DNA from: Syncephalis fuscata
Taxonomy: Eukaryota; Zoopagomycota; Zoopagomycetes; Zoopagales; Piptocephalidaceae
Assembly: GCA_025786725.1 (NCBI GenBank)
Contig: JAHLTZ010000016.1
Coordinates: 434,001 to 498,000 of the forward strand
DNA: 64,000 nt
Direction: 5' to 3'
The notes beneath the pieces are model-generated. The model ran no database searches, was not told where the DNA came from, and saw nothing but the letters and a program-made list of their open reading frames with translations. The translations under genes and the position numbers were made by a program. How positions within the stretch are numbered: the stretch's first letter is position 1; every line of letters begins with the position of its first letter. This document shows positions 11,470-25,261 of this stretch, piece by piece.

Positions 11470-13737
11470 TAAATAAAATGACGGTGTTGTTGTTTTACTG
11501 TTGATACTAATGCCACAACTATACTTTATAGTTGTTTATAAGTATCAGTTGAACCGCCTTATTGTAAATGTAATAATACGAAGTGTTAATTGTAAACACC
11601 ACAATTGTTGCCAGTAAACACAAGCATCAATTGTAGCAAATATAGTTTAGAAAAGTAAACAGATATACACCATTAATGGTGTTAAAGTAAAAAGGAGCGA
11701 TTTAGCAATAGCACTCTAAATACAAATATGGACGACTACACTGTTCACTGTAAGTAATGGCTGTCTTAAGATGACAAAAGCAAAGCGAATGATATTTCTT
11801 TCAAAGAAAATCCGTAAACATTACCGAATCAATTGAATAGGTATTTTTAAAGTAAAAGCTAATAAAGGTAGCGGGAATAAAAAGTGTTTTTGTTAAACAC
11901 CTCCAATTGAAACTAATTTTGAATACACTATATGAATATAAGGGATATAAGGGATATAGCACGAAGTAATATAACGAGAGAAAGAGAAATAGACAAGCCG
12001 CACATACGTAATAACAGCATGGCATATTTATAAAAGCGTAACAATAATCGCAAATCCTATATCAATTGGCTATTTCCATTGCAGCAGCAACGGCCAACTT
12101 GGAAGCAAGTACCACAACAGGTGCTAATTTAGTATTTAGCCAAGAACTATTTACCATCATTCTCACACGGTGTTTTCGGAAAATTTCAACAATTGCTCAA
12201 ACGCGGTCGTACTAACCAAGGCAGCACCGCTGCCAGTGCACTATTATGGATCTACCTATTTGGGCCATTCTAGGGCCTTAAGCAAGTTCAGTCAGAGACA
12301 GTGACAATAAAGACGGAAAGAGAGAAATAAAGCATGCTTCTTTATCCAAATCAGACCACTGTACACTTCAACGCAGGAACCAATAAAAATGAACAAGGTT
12401 GCTTGCAGAAATGCTCATCCATCTTTACTAGTACAGCATTCATATACAAAGTATACAGTACACAAAATAGCCACTACTACCAATTGTCTATCGTTAACTA
12501 AATATTTATTCATATATCTATCTACTGTAAACCATTTAACGGTGATGTGCTGTCTATAGATGGATCATCTATTGCTTATCACCTGTAAGCAATGAAGATT
12601 TTGCCATTTCCCGATCCATTGAATGGCGACAGCTTGCTTGGTAAACGCGCGTTGTCTGCATGGCAAATAGACATTGGCGCAAAATGGCTATAGCACCTCG
12701 AAAAATAACAAGTATTTTGTCTATGCTTATCAGTAGTAGTAGTCGGAAGGGTACGCAATATTACGACGAACAACGCAATAAACAGGTTCTTCGCGTATAC
12801 AGAAGGCTCTGGCAAAAAGAAATGCATAAAAATATTTTTAAATCATGCACTCTATGAAGATAATGACTAAAGTAGTGTAGCATGGTTAAGGCATTCGGGA
12901 TACCTTTGCGGTTATTCACCAATGGTCACGCAAACGATAGCTGTCCTTCTATATTTGCACTTTGACTTCAACTTACAAGTCGGTAGAATTTCTGAGACTT
13001 GACTACAAACAACAACAGCAACATGTGACTATTCTATTTGCTAAATAAGCACACCATTGATTTACCCATCCAAAAAGAGTTGCTTTTTATATTCACGGCC
13101 ATAATATTTCGGATACTACAGCAACAGCTATTTAACATGTGCGGTGTTTTACAAAACAGCACAATTTAGCCACACAATTAACAGTTACAGAGCTTCAGTT
13201 TCAACTGTTTTAGCGCAAGTACCATGTTTAATGCACTAATGACGACAGCATTTGTACGTAGCAATATCGTGGCCATGATCATCCTTATACTCGTGTCACG
13301 TGTAACAAATCATTAGTCATATGTTTATTGAAGAACCGTAGAATACAAACAAGCGAGGTATTTAATGACAGATAGCACGATACCAGCTGATAGCTGGGCT
13401 GCAGCATTCTATCCGATAAACAAAATTCCGATCCGACGATCATTGCATATCTATTCTCAATAAATATTACGTTATACATATAGGCGTGTGAGTCTGACCG
13501 CTGCTTATTGATCATCAATAGCGTTGTTCTAAAACGATTTGCAAACGAATTGAAGCAAATTCTATAATCACTTTCAAACAATGTGATTGTGCTAAAAATA
13601 ACACTGCCAAGCCATTTGTTCGATTTTACGATCAATACATTGTAGCCTGGCATCAACAGCATTACTATCCATTAGCTAATAATGCCACTACACTTGTAAA
13701 CCATCACTTTATATGATTGACATGTTGCGCATTATCA
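11470..13737. other. Intergenic region without a supported gene
   Basis: Open frames up to 125 codons exist (13285-13662 minus), but they lack domains, compositional support or sensible splice partners. A short plus-strand stretch at about 12770-12825 encodes a VYRRLW sequence resembling an LYR motif, but it sits just before a stop and cannot be extended. Confidence 0.35.
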
Positions 13738-13998
13738 CTAGAATTTATTATCATCCGCACCATTACTGCTAGACCGAGCCATTTGCATGTCATCTGACAA
13801 GCAGTTTTGGATCATCCGTATGGTAGGGTGGTAAAACAAGTCAAGGTTTTGCTTGGTGATCTTTTTCCGCCATCTCTTCACCTTATCCTCGACACTTGGT
13901 CCTTGTACTCCAACCATATTATTTCCTTCCATCTAACGCGTCAATCGTTCTTGAACCAATCTTTTGCACCTTGTTGGTCGCTGTTACTGCAGACATCC
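13738..13998 (-). CDS. Possible small basic protein of unknown function
   Basis: On the minus strand an ATG at 13998 starts MSAVTATNK. A 37-nt GT-AG segment (13971 down to 13935) could join it to a second segment beginning at 13934, which encodes a charged helix-forming stretch (SVEDKVKRWRKKITKQNLDL) and ends at 13738. The product would be about 73 residues. The intron would be unusually short for this genome. Without it, the upstream frame stops after 25 codons. I recognise no family; the charged composition and codon use are only weak support. Confidence 0.25.
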
Positions 13999-14209
13999 TA
14001 CTGGTCCGTAGCCAGACAGCTGTTACTGCCGAACACATGACTTTGCTATCAATTAACCTTTTAACCTTTTAACACCTTTTGCTTTGCGTTTCTGTTATAT
14101 TCCTGTTTTATTCGTGCATTCACCTTCTACTCACTATCCACAACGCTTTGGTTATTTGCCAAAGTATATTTAAACAAAGTAATCTATCGTACAATCACCT
14201 GTGTTTCGT

Positions 14210-16122
14210 ATGGCAGATACAAACGCTGCGCCCAGCATGACAAACGCTAAACCTGCTGTTGCTGCTGCTGCTATCACTACCTCCAATACCACCACGCCGG
14301 CTGCAACCGGACCTGCCACTGGCGCAGTACGTGCCTCGCGACATACTCGTGTTCATAGCAGCGATCGGCGTCTTAGCGCCGGCTTTACCGGAGCTCCTGC
14401 CGCGGTTGCTAACGCAGTAGCCGGTGCTGCAACGGCCGCTGCAACGGCTAATAAGAAAAAAGGACGTAGTCATCGTCAACAACGGCCTACATCAAAGCGG
14501 TACAATTCTGCGCACGCAGCCTTCTATCGGTCGGACCCGGAACGAAGAGTGGGTAGTAAAGATGTCTTTTCTTCAGAGACAGAAGCAGCTGAAGGTAGCT
14601 GGACACAGGATGAAGATGAAAACACGACTATTACCAATGGTACTGGTGGATTACGGCGACACAATGTAGGCCGTGTTGTTGAGGTTATTGAGATTAGTGA
14701 AAGTTATGAAGATACAGATGATACGGATGATAAGTCTACTAAGGCTCAGGTGGATACGGTGGATGCCACGCCTACAATTAATTATCAAGAAAAGACGACT
14801 AATAACGAGTCTGTACAGAATGAATCTAAACGTGCAATGCCATCGAATAAGGCAGCGAGTAAAACGAATAAAGTGTCAAATAAGCCATTCGCAACATCAC
14901 CTAATCAAAAAGAAGAAAGCCAGCAGGTAAAACACCAATACATGAAAACCCGGCCAATAGTCGAGAAAACGGCCGAAGCGGTCCTCGTCGTCACTCCACC
15001 GACAATATAGCACCGGCATCGCGCTCTTCAATGGCCAGAACAAATAGCGAAACAACTGCTGTTGATGAGTCAAATGGACTTATGCGCCGAGCTACCACAA
15101 CGGATCGACGACGACAAAGTGTTATGTCAATGTCGGGCGCAACCAGACTGCCATTTCATCATTTCCACGATAAAGGTGCTTCACATGCGGCACCAATATC
15201 CAGTATAGCACCAGTTACTAGTCAAGTGACCGCCACGCCAGAAAAGTCAAAATCTGGCTCTTTACGTGGTGCTGCTGGTGTATTACGTTCTCAGCCACGT
15301 GCTACAACACCTCGCCACGCTTATCCAACATCCCCATTTTCACGCTCACCACCTCATCATGGCGATACATCGACGACAAGTGCCGATGGCTACCAAATAG
15401 GCAATCCTGTTCAACGTGCAGGCTTCACCTCCAAGTTTATTGTCCACCGTGCACCATCTTATAATTCATTATCGGCTGGATCGTTATCTTCTTTAAACAA
15501 TATGATGAATAATAACGCGAAAGGCAACACACGAACTAATGGACGTTCGGAAGCACACCGTTTGTCATATATGAGCGATTCTGGGGCCGCGACACCAACT
15601 GTACCTACGTCTACATCGTCACCGTCACCACCATCACGGCCTAGTACGGCTGTCACAGACAAATCTGCACCTGCGAATATGGCAACTACCGCGCCCAATG
15701 CTAATACAAATCCAACAGTTTCACGTACACAGCACAAACTACTATTGCAACGCCAGCATTTTCTTGCCGAAGATGAACAGTATTTGCTTCATCCGCGTAA
15801 TCAACTTCGCCTTACTAAGGAATTGGAGCGAGTACGCCGTTCTTTAGTAGGTGTACGTCGTAATGGCGATAATCCTATTTTACAAAGTCTATCTCGTGTA
15901 TCGGCGGTACGTCGTCAACAGCAGCAACGACAATTGGATGAGGCGACATTTGCAAAGATAGATGATCGAAAAATGAACGCAAGACTGGGCGCCACTTCTG
16001 ATGGTAAGCATAACAGCCATGGACATACCGGTCTTATGGGTCGTCGTGCACACACTCATACGGCATCGGGCATCAATTCAACATCTAATGCTGCAACTGT
16101 CGTGGCCAATACTAATCATTAA
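14210..16122 (+). CDS. Disordered Ser/Thr/Ala-rich basic protein of unknown function (615 aa)
   Basis: Two exons, 14210-14858 and 14924-16122. The intron 14859-14923 (GTAAAA, CTAAT branch, CAG) restores one frame between two otherwise abutting open frames. The acceptor is a CAGCAG pair, so an isoform lacking one codon is possible. The protein is low complexity: an Ala/Thr-rich N-terminus, an acidic stretch near residues 160-180 (EISESYEDTDDTDD), then long Ser/Thr/Asn/Arg-rich sequence. The best candidate for structure is a charged helical segment at about residues 485-550 (LLLQRQHFLAEDEQYLL through ERVRRSLVGVRR and a QQQQRQ run). I see no enzymatic or membrane segment. It may be a scaffold or nucleic-acid-associated protein, but that is speculation. 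Confidence 0.7.
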
Positions 16123-17844
16123 CGATTTTCATTTTCTATCTATTATTCCTTGACTGTTATAAGACGCTTTTGCGAAGGAACAATATATCTATTGTGATGC
16201 ATGTAAACAATTTAAATTACTTTTTACTCCGTTAGTCAACACTTTTGTGTCTTTAGTTATTAATAAATAGCTTATATTATGGTTATATGATGGTGCTATT
16301 ATAATGCTGCTTACAACTTATATGTAGCTATTTAATTGAATTATTGTTATTTTGATTATTAATCATTATTATTTACTATTGTTAATTAGCGTTTCTATTC
16401 AAAAATTGCTAACTATTAATTAGTTGACTTTTAACCAATTTAGAATAATATGAAAGAAAATATCAATACTTTATATTATATACTAAGTTCATATACTAGC
16501 GCCCTTATTCTAGCAATAGCAATACATGCTGCATAGCTTAATGAATAGTCATGGTAATATATAATAATATTCGTGTTAATTTAAAAATTATAAAACATTA
16601 TATACATATATGTATGAATATATGAATCTTATCACTGTAGAACAATAGATCTAATTAACAACAATAATTTAAAATGCTCGTTATCTCTATTTCATCACCC
16701 TTATTGTTACAGTTTATTAGATAGAATACAGCAATAAAACGTATTTATTATTAACTAGCCCTATAATCACTACTCATATTATTAGTTCATTTATAACATT
16801 ACCTTTGTACTAAACACTACATACAAATAATTGCATTAACCAATAAACTTGTTTTGTAAAATAAATATTTATGCATACAACATACTATTTGTTATTCGCT
16901 AAAATATAATCATTAGATGATAGCATGGCATCGGCTATCTAGTCATTTATCAAAATTTGTAAATAAAAGCGTCTAAAACACCGGTAAAACTACACTGATG
17001 AAAATGAATGTAATGGTGATGTCAATAGTCATAGAAAATAATAGTACGTCATTAGACAGTACGAAACAAGGATGCAGTACCATTGCCGATATATAAACCA
17101 CCATTATGACATCAAAAAAATTATGATGTAATGTTAATAAAGCGCTATCTACGTTGTATCGCTGTTGAATGTTCCAGAAAAAACCGCTTTTTGTATCAAG
17201 GCAATTAGTTTTACCGATTGGGTATGGCCAAATAAACACTCGCCTTATCTCTATCTATTATAATATTTGGGGATATTGCCATTTCAAAACGAGGTAACCA
17301 TCTTTCAACCTTGTTTTCGCGGGTCTGCGTTTGTTTACATCTCCACACTTTCACGCACTTACCTTCCATTCACATGTATGTACATGCAGTATTTACCCGT
17401 ACGTTCAAGTACTAGACGGCCCGTCGTTGCTAACCTCCATTATATTAGGATAGCATTTATTGGAGAAACGGCCCGAACCTTGATGAATTATGCAGCTAGC
17501 CAATGCGTATGCCAACCATACTTGATAAACAAGTTTATTAGACTAAACCATGAATGTTTTTACAACGTACCAATTACTATATTTTATTGCTAATCGACAT
17601 CAGTCTATAGCAAGGCATGCAACGGCACTAAGAAAGAGGTCCATTGCTTTGAAAATCTACCCCCCCCCCACGGTTAGCACAGCACAATCCATTTACTATA
17701 GCCTTGTCAAGTCTGCTTTTATGCATTCTTTGTCCTACCATTGACTGTGTCCTATTCTCTTTTATTTTCGCGTTTCAAACAACAATATTCTATTCCAATA
17801 AAATAATAATTATACAATCATTTTTATTCCTCTTGTTAGATGCC
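16123..17844. other. AT-rich intergenic region
   Basis: Mostly very AT-rich. A hydrophobic minus-strand frame (17239-16973, 88 codons, ending in a TM-like stretch) and a plus-strand frame (17267-17593) are present, but neither has a recognisable family or a splice partner. A poly-C run lies near 17661-17669. Confidence 0.35.
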
Positions 17845-18453
17845 ATGCCTATTGTGTACGATAGCAAACAGCAATACCATTTAACTAATACTAAGCAATA
17901 CCAGGCGCTTTTTGGCATCAGCCAATCAATAAAGGGACAGTCACGCAACTATACGAGCCAATCAATTCATTCGGAAGCCGGGACAATTGACCCGACGAGA
18001 TTTCCTTTGCTTGCCGAGAAATCTTCAATAGAACATGTGCATGCTTGTGTACACCACAGATCATATTTCGGCAATACATATTAAGCCAATGCATCACCCG
18101 TACTTAGCATCGATGTAAACCAATAATAGCCACCATCATGGCCCCATGTGCCGGCTATGTCGATGGCTACTAGTTTAGCCACTGTCATGCTACTGCATCT
18201 ACTTTTACCCATCTTAATAATAGTAGTAGTATTGTGGTGTTGTTCGTGTTCTGGTAGTGCAGTTGGCAAAAACTTGGTGCATGTTTACGCGAAAAAACAC
18301 ATGTCAATAAATTCACATGGACCCACACGTGTTGTGTCTACGCATGCTATTGTTAATTTTACTATCGATAGTAGCGGCACTAATGGTGGGAGTAGTAATA
18401 CTCATAACAATAAACAAGTTTGTGATCATCATGGACATCATAATAACTACTAG
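17845..18453 (+). CDS. Possible single-pass membrane protein of unknown function
   Basis: Two open segments in the same frame flank stops at 18082 and 18127. An 81-nt intron from 18049 (GTACAC) to 18129 (AATAATAG) removes both stops in frame; a donor at 18037 also keeps frame. The N-terminal part (from MPIVYDSKQQYH) is polar, about 70 residues. After the junction a strong hydrophobic helix (ATVMLLHLLLPILIIVVVLW) is followed by a Cys pair and a polar His/Asn-rich tail. The product is about 175 residues. The family is unknown, and a shadow frame exists on the opposite strand, so it could be spurious. Confidence 0.3.
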
Positions 18454-21400
18454 GCCAGAATGACGACAATTTACACACGCGTACTTGCTCTATCTATTGT
18501 TTCGCATAGACCATCATGTGAACGGGTCTATATTTCTTCAGAACAAGTTATTATTGTCATAATCATTTCACAACAGCATCCACAGCATCCCTATCTAATG
18601 GGGCATGGATTCATTCTCCGAGCGAATAACAAAAAGTCAGGCTAGTGTATAAACTTTTATTGACTGTATTACAGCATTCCTATTCTTTCATATTGCGCCT
18701 TATTCCCACTGACTAGTACACATTGACGATCAGTGAATGTTCCATTAGAACATTTATAGATCGGAAAAATAACTGGCTGTGTCTCGATGACTTTTGTCTC
18801 GATTGAGAAACGGAGTCGAAATTGTTCGTTAATGGCTGATTGTAAACTGCCGTTGCTTGGTCATCTTGACCAATCAATGGATAAACCAATACTACCAATA
18901 TGCCATCGATAATGTAAAGCGTTGACACATCCATTCCCTCCCATACAACAGCCATCACCATATACGCACATTTACATATATACATATATACAGAAACAGA
19001 GATAAATAAAGAAAGTCGTACTGTGCACTACAACAGTCGCACTGCACGCTGCCCGCATGCTGGGTGGGCTTACATTCCCCGTCACGCGTGTTACTATTGC
19101 GACTCGGCGTATTGTAGTGCCGCGTGCCACCATTTATCAGCTCACGTACTGCTTAAAAGTCGTTTTAATCTTTCTCGACTTGACCCATTGCCTCCTTTCA
19201 TTTGTTTCATTCCCTCCTCTATTTGGCTACTAGGTAAGCAAAGGGCGTGCGGACAATAGATGCATATTGTGTAGAGGTAAGTCATGTTACTGTGGGTACA
19301 CGACTATTTCTCCTTCTATCCTGCGACTGCTGATGTTGCTGCAACAGCTGCAATACTCCTGTTATTATGTTACTATGATGGTTTATAGAATGGCTGCATT
19401 ATTTTAGTATCATTTTATGCTGATTGATTGGCATGTGCGTGTGTGTCGGTGAATAGGTATATGGATGGGTGGGTGAGTGAACATTTGAATGACTTATACG
19501 GTCCTTGACGGCCCGATAGAAGGCACGAGTTGTGTATAACAGCCAATAGTTTATTAAATATCATCATCATCGTCATCATTATGCTATTATCCATATAACG
19601 ATAACAGCAACGCTATAATAAATATTAATATATAGCAATCGTTCATTAGTCCTTTCTGATCGACTATTTATCTTTCTATCCTTTTACACCAACTAACTAC
19701 ATCCTATACCCTGGATAACATAGTATTTATACTCCTCTCGCCTCTCTTTTTTCTCCTTTCTTCATTTGTCGCTCTCACTCTTTCTCTCTCGCTACTTCCC
19801 TCTCACTATCCATTCATCTATCTCTTCCTTGGCTCTTTCTTTATCTACTTTGTGCACTTTTTACTTGCCTACTCTTTCACTGTGCCTCTATCTATCCCTC
19901 ATCTCTCTCTCTCTCCCTGCCCTTGCCTTCATTGAAGTACACATACCCATTATCCACATACTAAACTGTCCGATTTATTTCCGCTCGGGTTTTCTGTACA
20001 CGCGGAAAAACAGATAAACCCCACCCAATCGAATTAACACTTTCCGGCCCGAACCTTCTTTTAGCCATTGAGTAAATTTTATTGACGTGTCATGTTTTAC
20101 TGCACATACCCATTTACTTGCCTACTTGATATTTTTGACTGCACATTTATTACCCAATTTACAACGATTCAGTCTTATTAGCTATTGCTATCGTCACTGT
20201 TATTGCTACCATTACTTTTATCACGTTTTATCATATCATTGAATTGTTAAGACCACGACTACAAATACAACTAAGTTACTACATCTACTTCCTATCGTCA
20301 CACTTTTCTGGCTCATTCATTGTCGGTAACAATTATAGTTTAAATTGGTATTATTAATTAGATATTTACAATATAACAAAGATTATATCCTATCTATTAT
20401 TACTGATACTAGTGTTGCTGTTATTACAATAGTCGTATAGTGGGGTGCCAGTGATTATTGTGATCAGTGTGATATTGTTGCTATTATTCGGTTGCTGTCG
20501 TGATATTTCCACACATTTATATTCCCTCCCGTAGCGGCGATTGGGATTATCGTTTCACTGTGGTGTAAAAGAATTGCCGGACTGCAGCCAAAAAATCTTT
20601 CGGCGGTTTGTTATTCCTGACAAAGTCAATTACTTCGTGTTTGTCACACGCTTTTCTCCTACAAAACATCACTTTCCTCAATCGACTTTTTACCTTTCCC
20701 TTCATTTCTCTTACTCACTCCAACGCTATATAGCACACACACACACACGTACACACACACATCACGGATTGCAAATAGTGCGCGACGCTGGCTATTGCTT
20801 TTATTGCACTCCTTTTCTATTTCATGTAATACTAGGCTGCCACCGGTATCCTTGACATCCTATTTCTATTATTCCAGTGAGTATAAGCGTAATTGTTTTC
20901 TTTAGGCGAGTGGAAGAATGCGGCGTATGTATGTGTGTCTACTTGTAACTGTGCCTGTAACTTGTAACTTGTATGCACAGTGCGCCTCTCAGATGTCTGC
21001 GTGTATCTGCATAGTGTGGGTGGGTGTTTATGCGCGCGTGCACATATGTCCGCTGGTGTACGAGCCGGTATTATATTAAGTTTAGAAAAATACCTACTCA
21101 CACCTTGACCGGCTGGGCACGCACAAGTTGTTCCTTTTGTCTATCTGGCTCAGGTTTTTAGTTGAATATCAAGGATAATAGGACAATGAGTAGATTCAGG
21201 AGCAGATTAGAGAAGGAATCTACCCAAAAGAATGCTAGAACACATGCAGATACAATATCGTTGCATATCTTGTTAGAAACCATCCTTTGTATCGGCACCA
21301 ATAATGAATTGTTTAAGGTGCTACCTGTGAAACAATACACTTTTCTTGAAGCAGATCTGTTGTATTATTAATCATGTCTTGGATCATTTTGAACTATTAG

Positions 21401-21579
21401 TAGATTTGTTACCTAGATAAATTATTAAATTAATTGCAGACTTTTTGTTGATTTGTGACGGATCTTCACTGCATTACCTTTAGATAATTTATCATTATTT
21501 ACTCACTATTCGTTTTACTTATTTACACTGGCCGTTATAGTGCGTTATTATCTTAGTCATTAGTAACTAGCTGTTATCG
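18454..21579. other. Long intergenic/upstream region of the first Zn2Cys6 regulator
   Basis: The region contains simple sequence: a TCTCTC-rich pyrimidine tract at 19750-19920 and (CA)n at about 20735-20760. A plus-strand open stretch at about 19050-19145 encodes a cysteine cluster (CYYCDSAYCSAAC) resembling a small zinc finger, but it has no ATG and no clear exon partners. It may hold a long leader or regulatory region for the transcription factor at 21580. Confidence 0.4.
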
Positions 21580-24500
21580 ATGACTTCATCCAGTTCTTCT
21601 GTTTCGCTGGCATCGCCCTCCACTTCGTCGGCGCATTCATCGTCGCCGGCCACCCCTCGCGTGCAGCATCAGACTATATCGTCCAGCTCTTATCCACAAA
21701 TACCATTTGCCACTGATACTGAAGTCGAATCATCGAGTGTTTTTTATACAGGGTCGTTGTCGCCTGATACAGACTTACTGACCACATTGGCCACAGTGAG
21801 TGCTGCTCAGTTGCCATCAACGGCTCGTGTGCTAAATACTTCGCATTCAATCCAGAACGGATTGTCTGCATCCACTTCACCTCATGATTCAATTTCCACA
21901 GAACATGCGCAGTTACATACATCCAATTCTATTGCTAACATGTATCGTTCATCCAACAGCCATACCACCTTATCCGTGCCCATCATGTCCAGTGCAAACG
22001 ATGATGGCATAGGTAGCATCACGATGGCGAATAATGCAAAACGCCAACGAACAGGACGTGCCTGTGATGCATGCCGTCGTAGAAAAGTACGTTGTGATGG
22101 TGCAATACCTCATTGCAGCAATTGTCGCACAGCAAATGTTTCGTGTACATTTTTGGATGCTGCCAAAAAGCGTGGCCCGCCAAAAGGCTATATTGAGGCG
22201 ATAGAAAGTCGATTGCATCGTATGGAGTCATTGATAGGAGGTAGGATACAAATAAAGCTATGTCAGTGTTGATAATTAACTGTAATTTAGCACAATATCC
22301 AGCACCATCTCCATCTAGCTCATCATTGATTGCTGGCCCTTCTACCAATTATCGTGATGTTGGTATGAATGAAACAGCCGCAGTAGCAAATAATGCTGCT
22401 ACAGCACATCAGCTATCATCGCGTTCAATGCCATCTATGCTTCATGATCCTATAATTGGACCACAGCCGATATTGATACCACCAAGGCAGTCAGCGGCTC
22501 ATAGTTATGCGCCGCCACCCCATGGCCATAACATGGCTACTGCTAACGGTTCATTATTGCCACCAGTAATGCAGGCTACAGCATCATCATCTTTATCTAC
22601 TGCAAATATATCAAGATTGAATAACGGCACTAGCAATAATAATGGCAGTGTTAATGGTACCAACAGTGCTAACACCTATACTGAACGTGCTAAAATGGAT
22701 GGTTTTAATAGCCACAATAGTCCAATTAGCAACGGATCTAGCTTAGCAAATGATCCATATGCTATAAATTCAAACGACAACGATCCTACTTTAGCTGGAA
22801 TAATGGCAGCAGTAACATCACTTGCTAAAGAGCAGCAAGAACAACGACAACAGCTGAACAGTACAGCAATATTGCCAACGACAACGACAACAGCTGCAAC
22901 GACGCCAACGATAACAGCGCCTTTAACTGCACCAAATTTAATAAGCAGTAATTCAAAGCTATCTGGATATACTCATTATTCTTCAACCGACATATCCAGA
23001 ACATCTGTGCCATCACTTACCACATTTTCATATGCTTGTGAATCAGATACAGCATTTCAACAGCCACCATCGTCATTTTCGGCAAAATCCAGCCAAGAAT
23101 CGGCTTTGTCACGTTCTCCTTGTGCTAATGGTCTATTGCTTCCACGACTTGTTCCTTCTATCGACGGCATCAATTCGTTAAATGATCAATCTGAAATCGA
23201 TATGAATGCATTGCCAGATGCCCTTACTTCTGGTCGCCTTATTAGCATATTTCGCGAACGTATTCACCCATACTATCCTATATTACATTGGCGTCGTTTT
23301 CTGGATCGTCTTGCGTCAGCATCACCACCAAAGCTACTTTTAAATGCCGTCTACGCTTATGCATCACGATATGACGCGGATGCAACAACAGGCGCATCAA
23401 TGTCATCCGATGTATCACATACACCTGGCGAAATTTATGTATTGCGTATTCAAATGTTATTGGAATCAAGGCTAAGCGATCCAGATTTAGAAACGGTACA
23501 AGCATTGCTGCTATTTTCGTCCTATTTACTTTCGATGAAACGTATACTGGTTGGCCATATGTACAATGGAATGGCAATTCGTTTGGCCCAACAATTACAG
23601 CTACACTACGACACTACTATGAACGAGATTGAACGTGCCGATCAGCTGCGTACTTGGTGGGGACTGCTATTTCTTGATCGTTTTATTGCCACTACATTCT
23701 TTTATCCATTGTCCATTGACGAGAAAGATTGCTGCCCAGCCAATCTAGGTCATATCAATATTGGTCATATTACAAGCGATGATGGTCCATTCGACTCAAG
23801 CGACTTGTACTATTCATATGTAGCCCAACTATCCGTACTATATGGACGTGCCTTACGTGTAGTCAAGATGCGTTTAATTGATGGCAAGTCACCCGATGAG
23901 CTGACTAGCGAAATTGCCTCGTTAGATCATGATCTAAGTCAATGGTGGCAGAATACGCCCAATATTTATCTCTACGATCCTACAAAAGAGTCTACCTGGC
24001 AGATACCAACAAATCGGCTATCTATTGTAGGAATAACAACTTGTATGTATCATAGTGCAATCATTATGCTGCACCGGCCTTGGGGAGCGATTAATGGCAG
24101 TCAACGTCCATGGGCCCCTCATATCAACTCGGAACGTTTATGCCTAGCCAGTGCACACACTATTGCACGTATTGTTCATCGAATGCAACACCACGAATAC
24201 CATATATATTTGGTCTTTATACAACTTCTGCTTTTTGCGCACTAACTGTACTTGTACCGGTAGTGGCCAGCCATCCAGATAGCGAAATCCGCTGGTATGC
24301 GCGCAAGGATTTAATAAAGTTACGAAATCTATTGCGTGCCTCCACGCGCTCTATTCAGATAGCCAAAGACGCACTAAGCCACGCCGAAGATCTATGCATT
24401 CTTCGCGGCATTTCTATCTACGAGCTCGAGGAGAGTGAAGAACTAGAACAGGATGCAAATAGAAAATACGGTTTAAAGATGGATGGTAATAACGACAATA

Positions 24501-25261
24501 ACGATACAGTTGTCGATTCTGCAAGTGGCTACTCGTCAATCCAGCAATCACCATCGCCACCAATATCTAATCGTCGTGATACTAATGGTATAAGTCCACC
24601 CAATAGTTTAAGTAATTTGCTTAATCCTGAACCACCCAGTCAACAACAACAACAACACTTGACACATTCTGTATTTAAACGCCAACGATTTAATGAAGCT
24701 AGCACAGCTGCATCAGCATCAATTTACGTCACCAACGACGACATAGTACAATCGATTAGTGCAGCCTCCAGCTCTAGTGGTTTTACTATCCCTAATGGCA
24801 TTCATAACAACACGCCACTTAATGAGAAACAACTCCAGAAAGAAGAAAAGGAAGGCATGGCCTGGCTTAAGCGGCTATGTCCTTACAATGATAGTTATAT
24901 ATTTCCGCGCATAGTTGAAACATTCGACGACAAAGAAGATGCAACGCCATGGACATCGCGCCAATCGTCACTTTCTCCTACAACTGTCAATGGAACAACA
25001 ACGACTACATTAAACAAAACCCATATTACCGAAAACGATACAGCTACTGAGACAAAGGGACGGGCCAGAGCACGTTCCGTTCCATGTCTATGCAGTAGTC
25101 AGTCAATGAATCGACTACGGGATTATACGCCAATCTACGTTAAAGATGTGTATTATTGGTGTGTGCCAATATCTATGGCCACGAAACGATGGTCACAATT
25201 TATCGATTACTACTCCAAAATCCCTGAAGCTGATCGTTTATCGAAAGTACCGTTTCTTTAG
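21580..25261 (+). CDS. Zn2Cys6 fungal transcription factor with fungal_trans domain (paralogue 1)
   Basis: Exon 1 is 21580-22240; intron 22241-22290 is GT-AG. The zinc cluster is at C162, C165, C172, C179, C182 and C189, followed by the RGPPKGYIEAIE linker and a short coiled dimerisation helix. A Ser/Thr/Asn-rich spacer precedes a fungal-specific transcription factor domain (from LISIFRERIHPYYPILHWRR). Such proteins are nuclear dimeric regulators binding CGG-type sites; the target genes are unknown. At 24169-24263 the frame changes. A 95-nt segment with good intron signals (GTATTG, CTAAC, GGTAG) would restore frame, giving about 1178 residues. However, the segment also encodes conserved domain sequence (PYIFGLYTTSAF), so a missing base near 24195-24206 is equally possible. 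The stop is at 25259-25261. The paralogue lies at 32628-36664 on the other strand. Confidence 0.85.

Noticed and set aside
12660-12857. Small LYR-like protein (VYRRLW near the end)
   Set aside because: LYR proteins carry the motif near the N-terminus followed by helices; here a stop follows within about 15 codons and no exon continues it.
13285-13662. 125-codon minus-strand frame
   Set aside because: No domain, composition driven by AT-rich sequence, no splice partners or plausible promoter relation.
16973-17239. Hydrophobic 88-codon minus-strand frame
   Set aside because: TM-like end, but isolated and without family resemblance or exons.
18081-18269. Minus-strand frame opposite the possible membrane protein at 17845-18453
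   Set aside because: It shadows the plus-strand hydrophobic segment; neither is strong, and the plus version has an in-frame intron solution.
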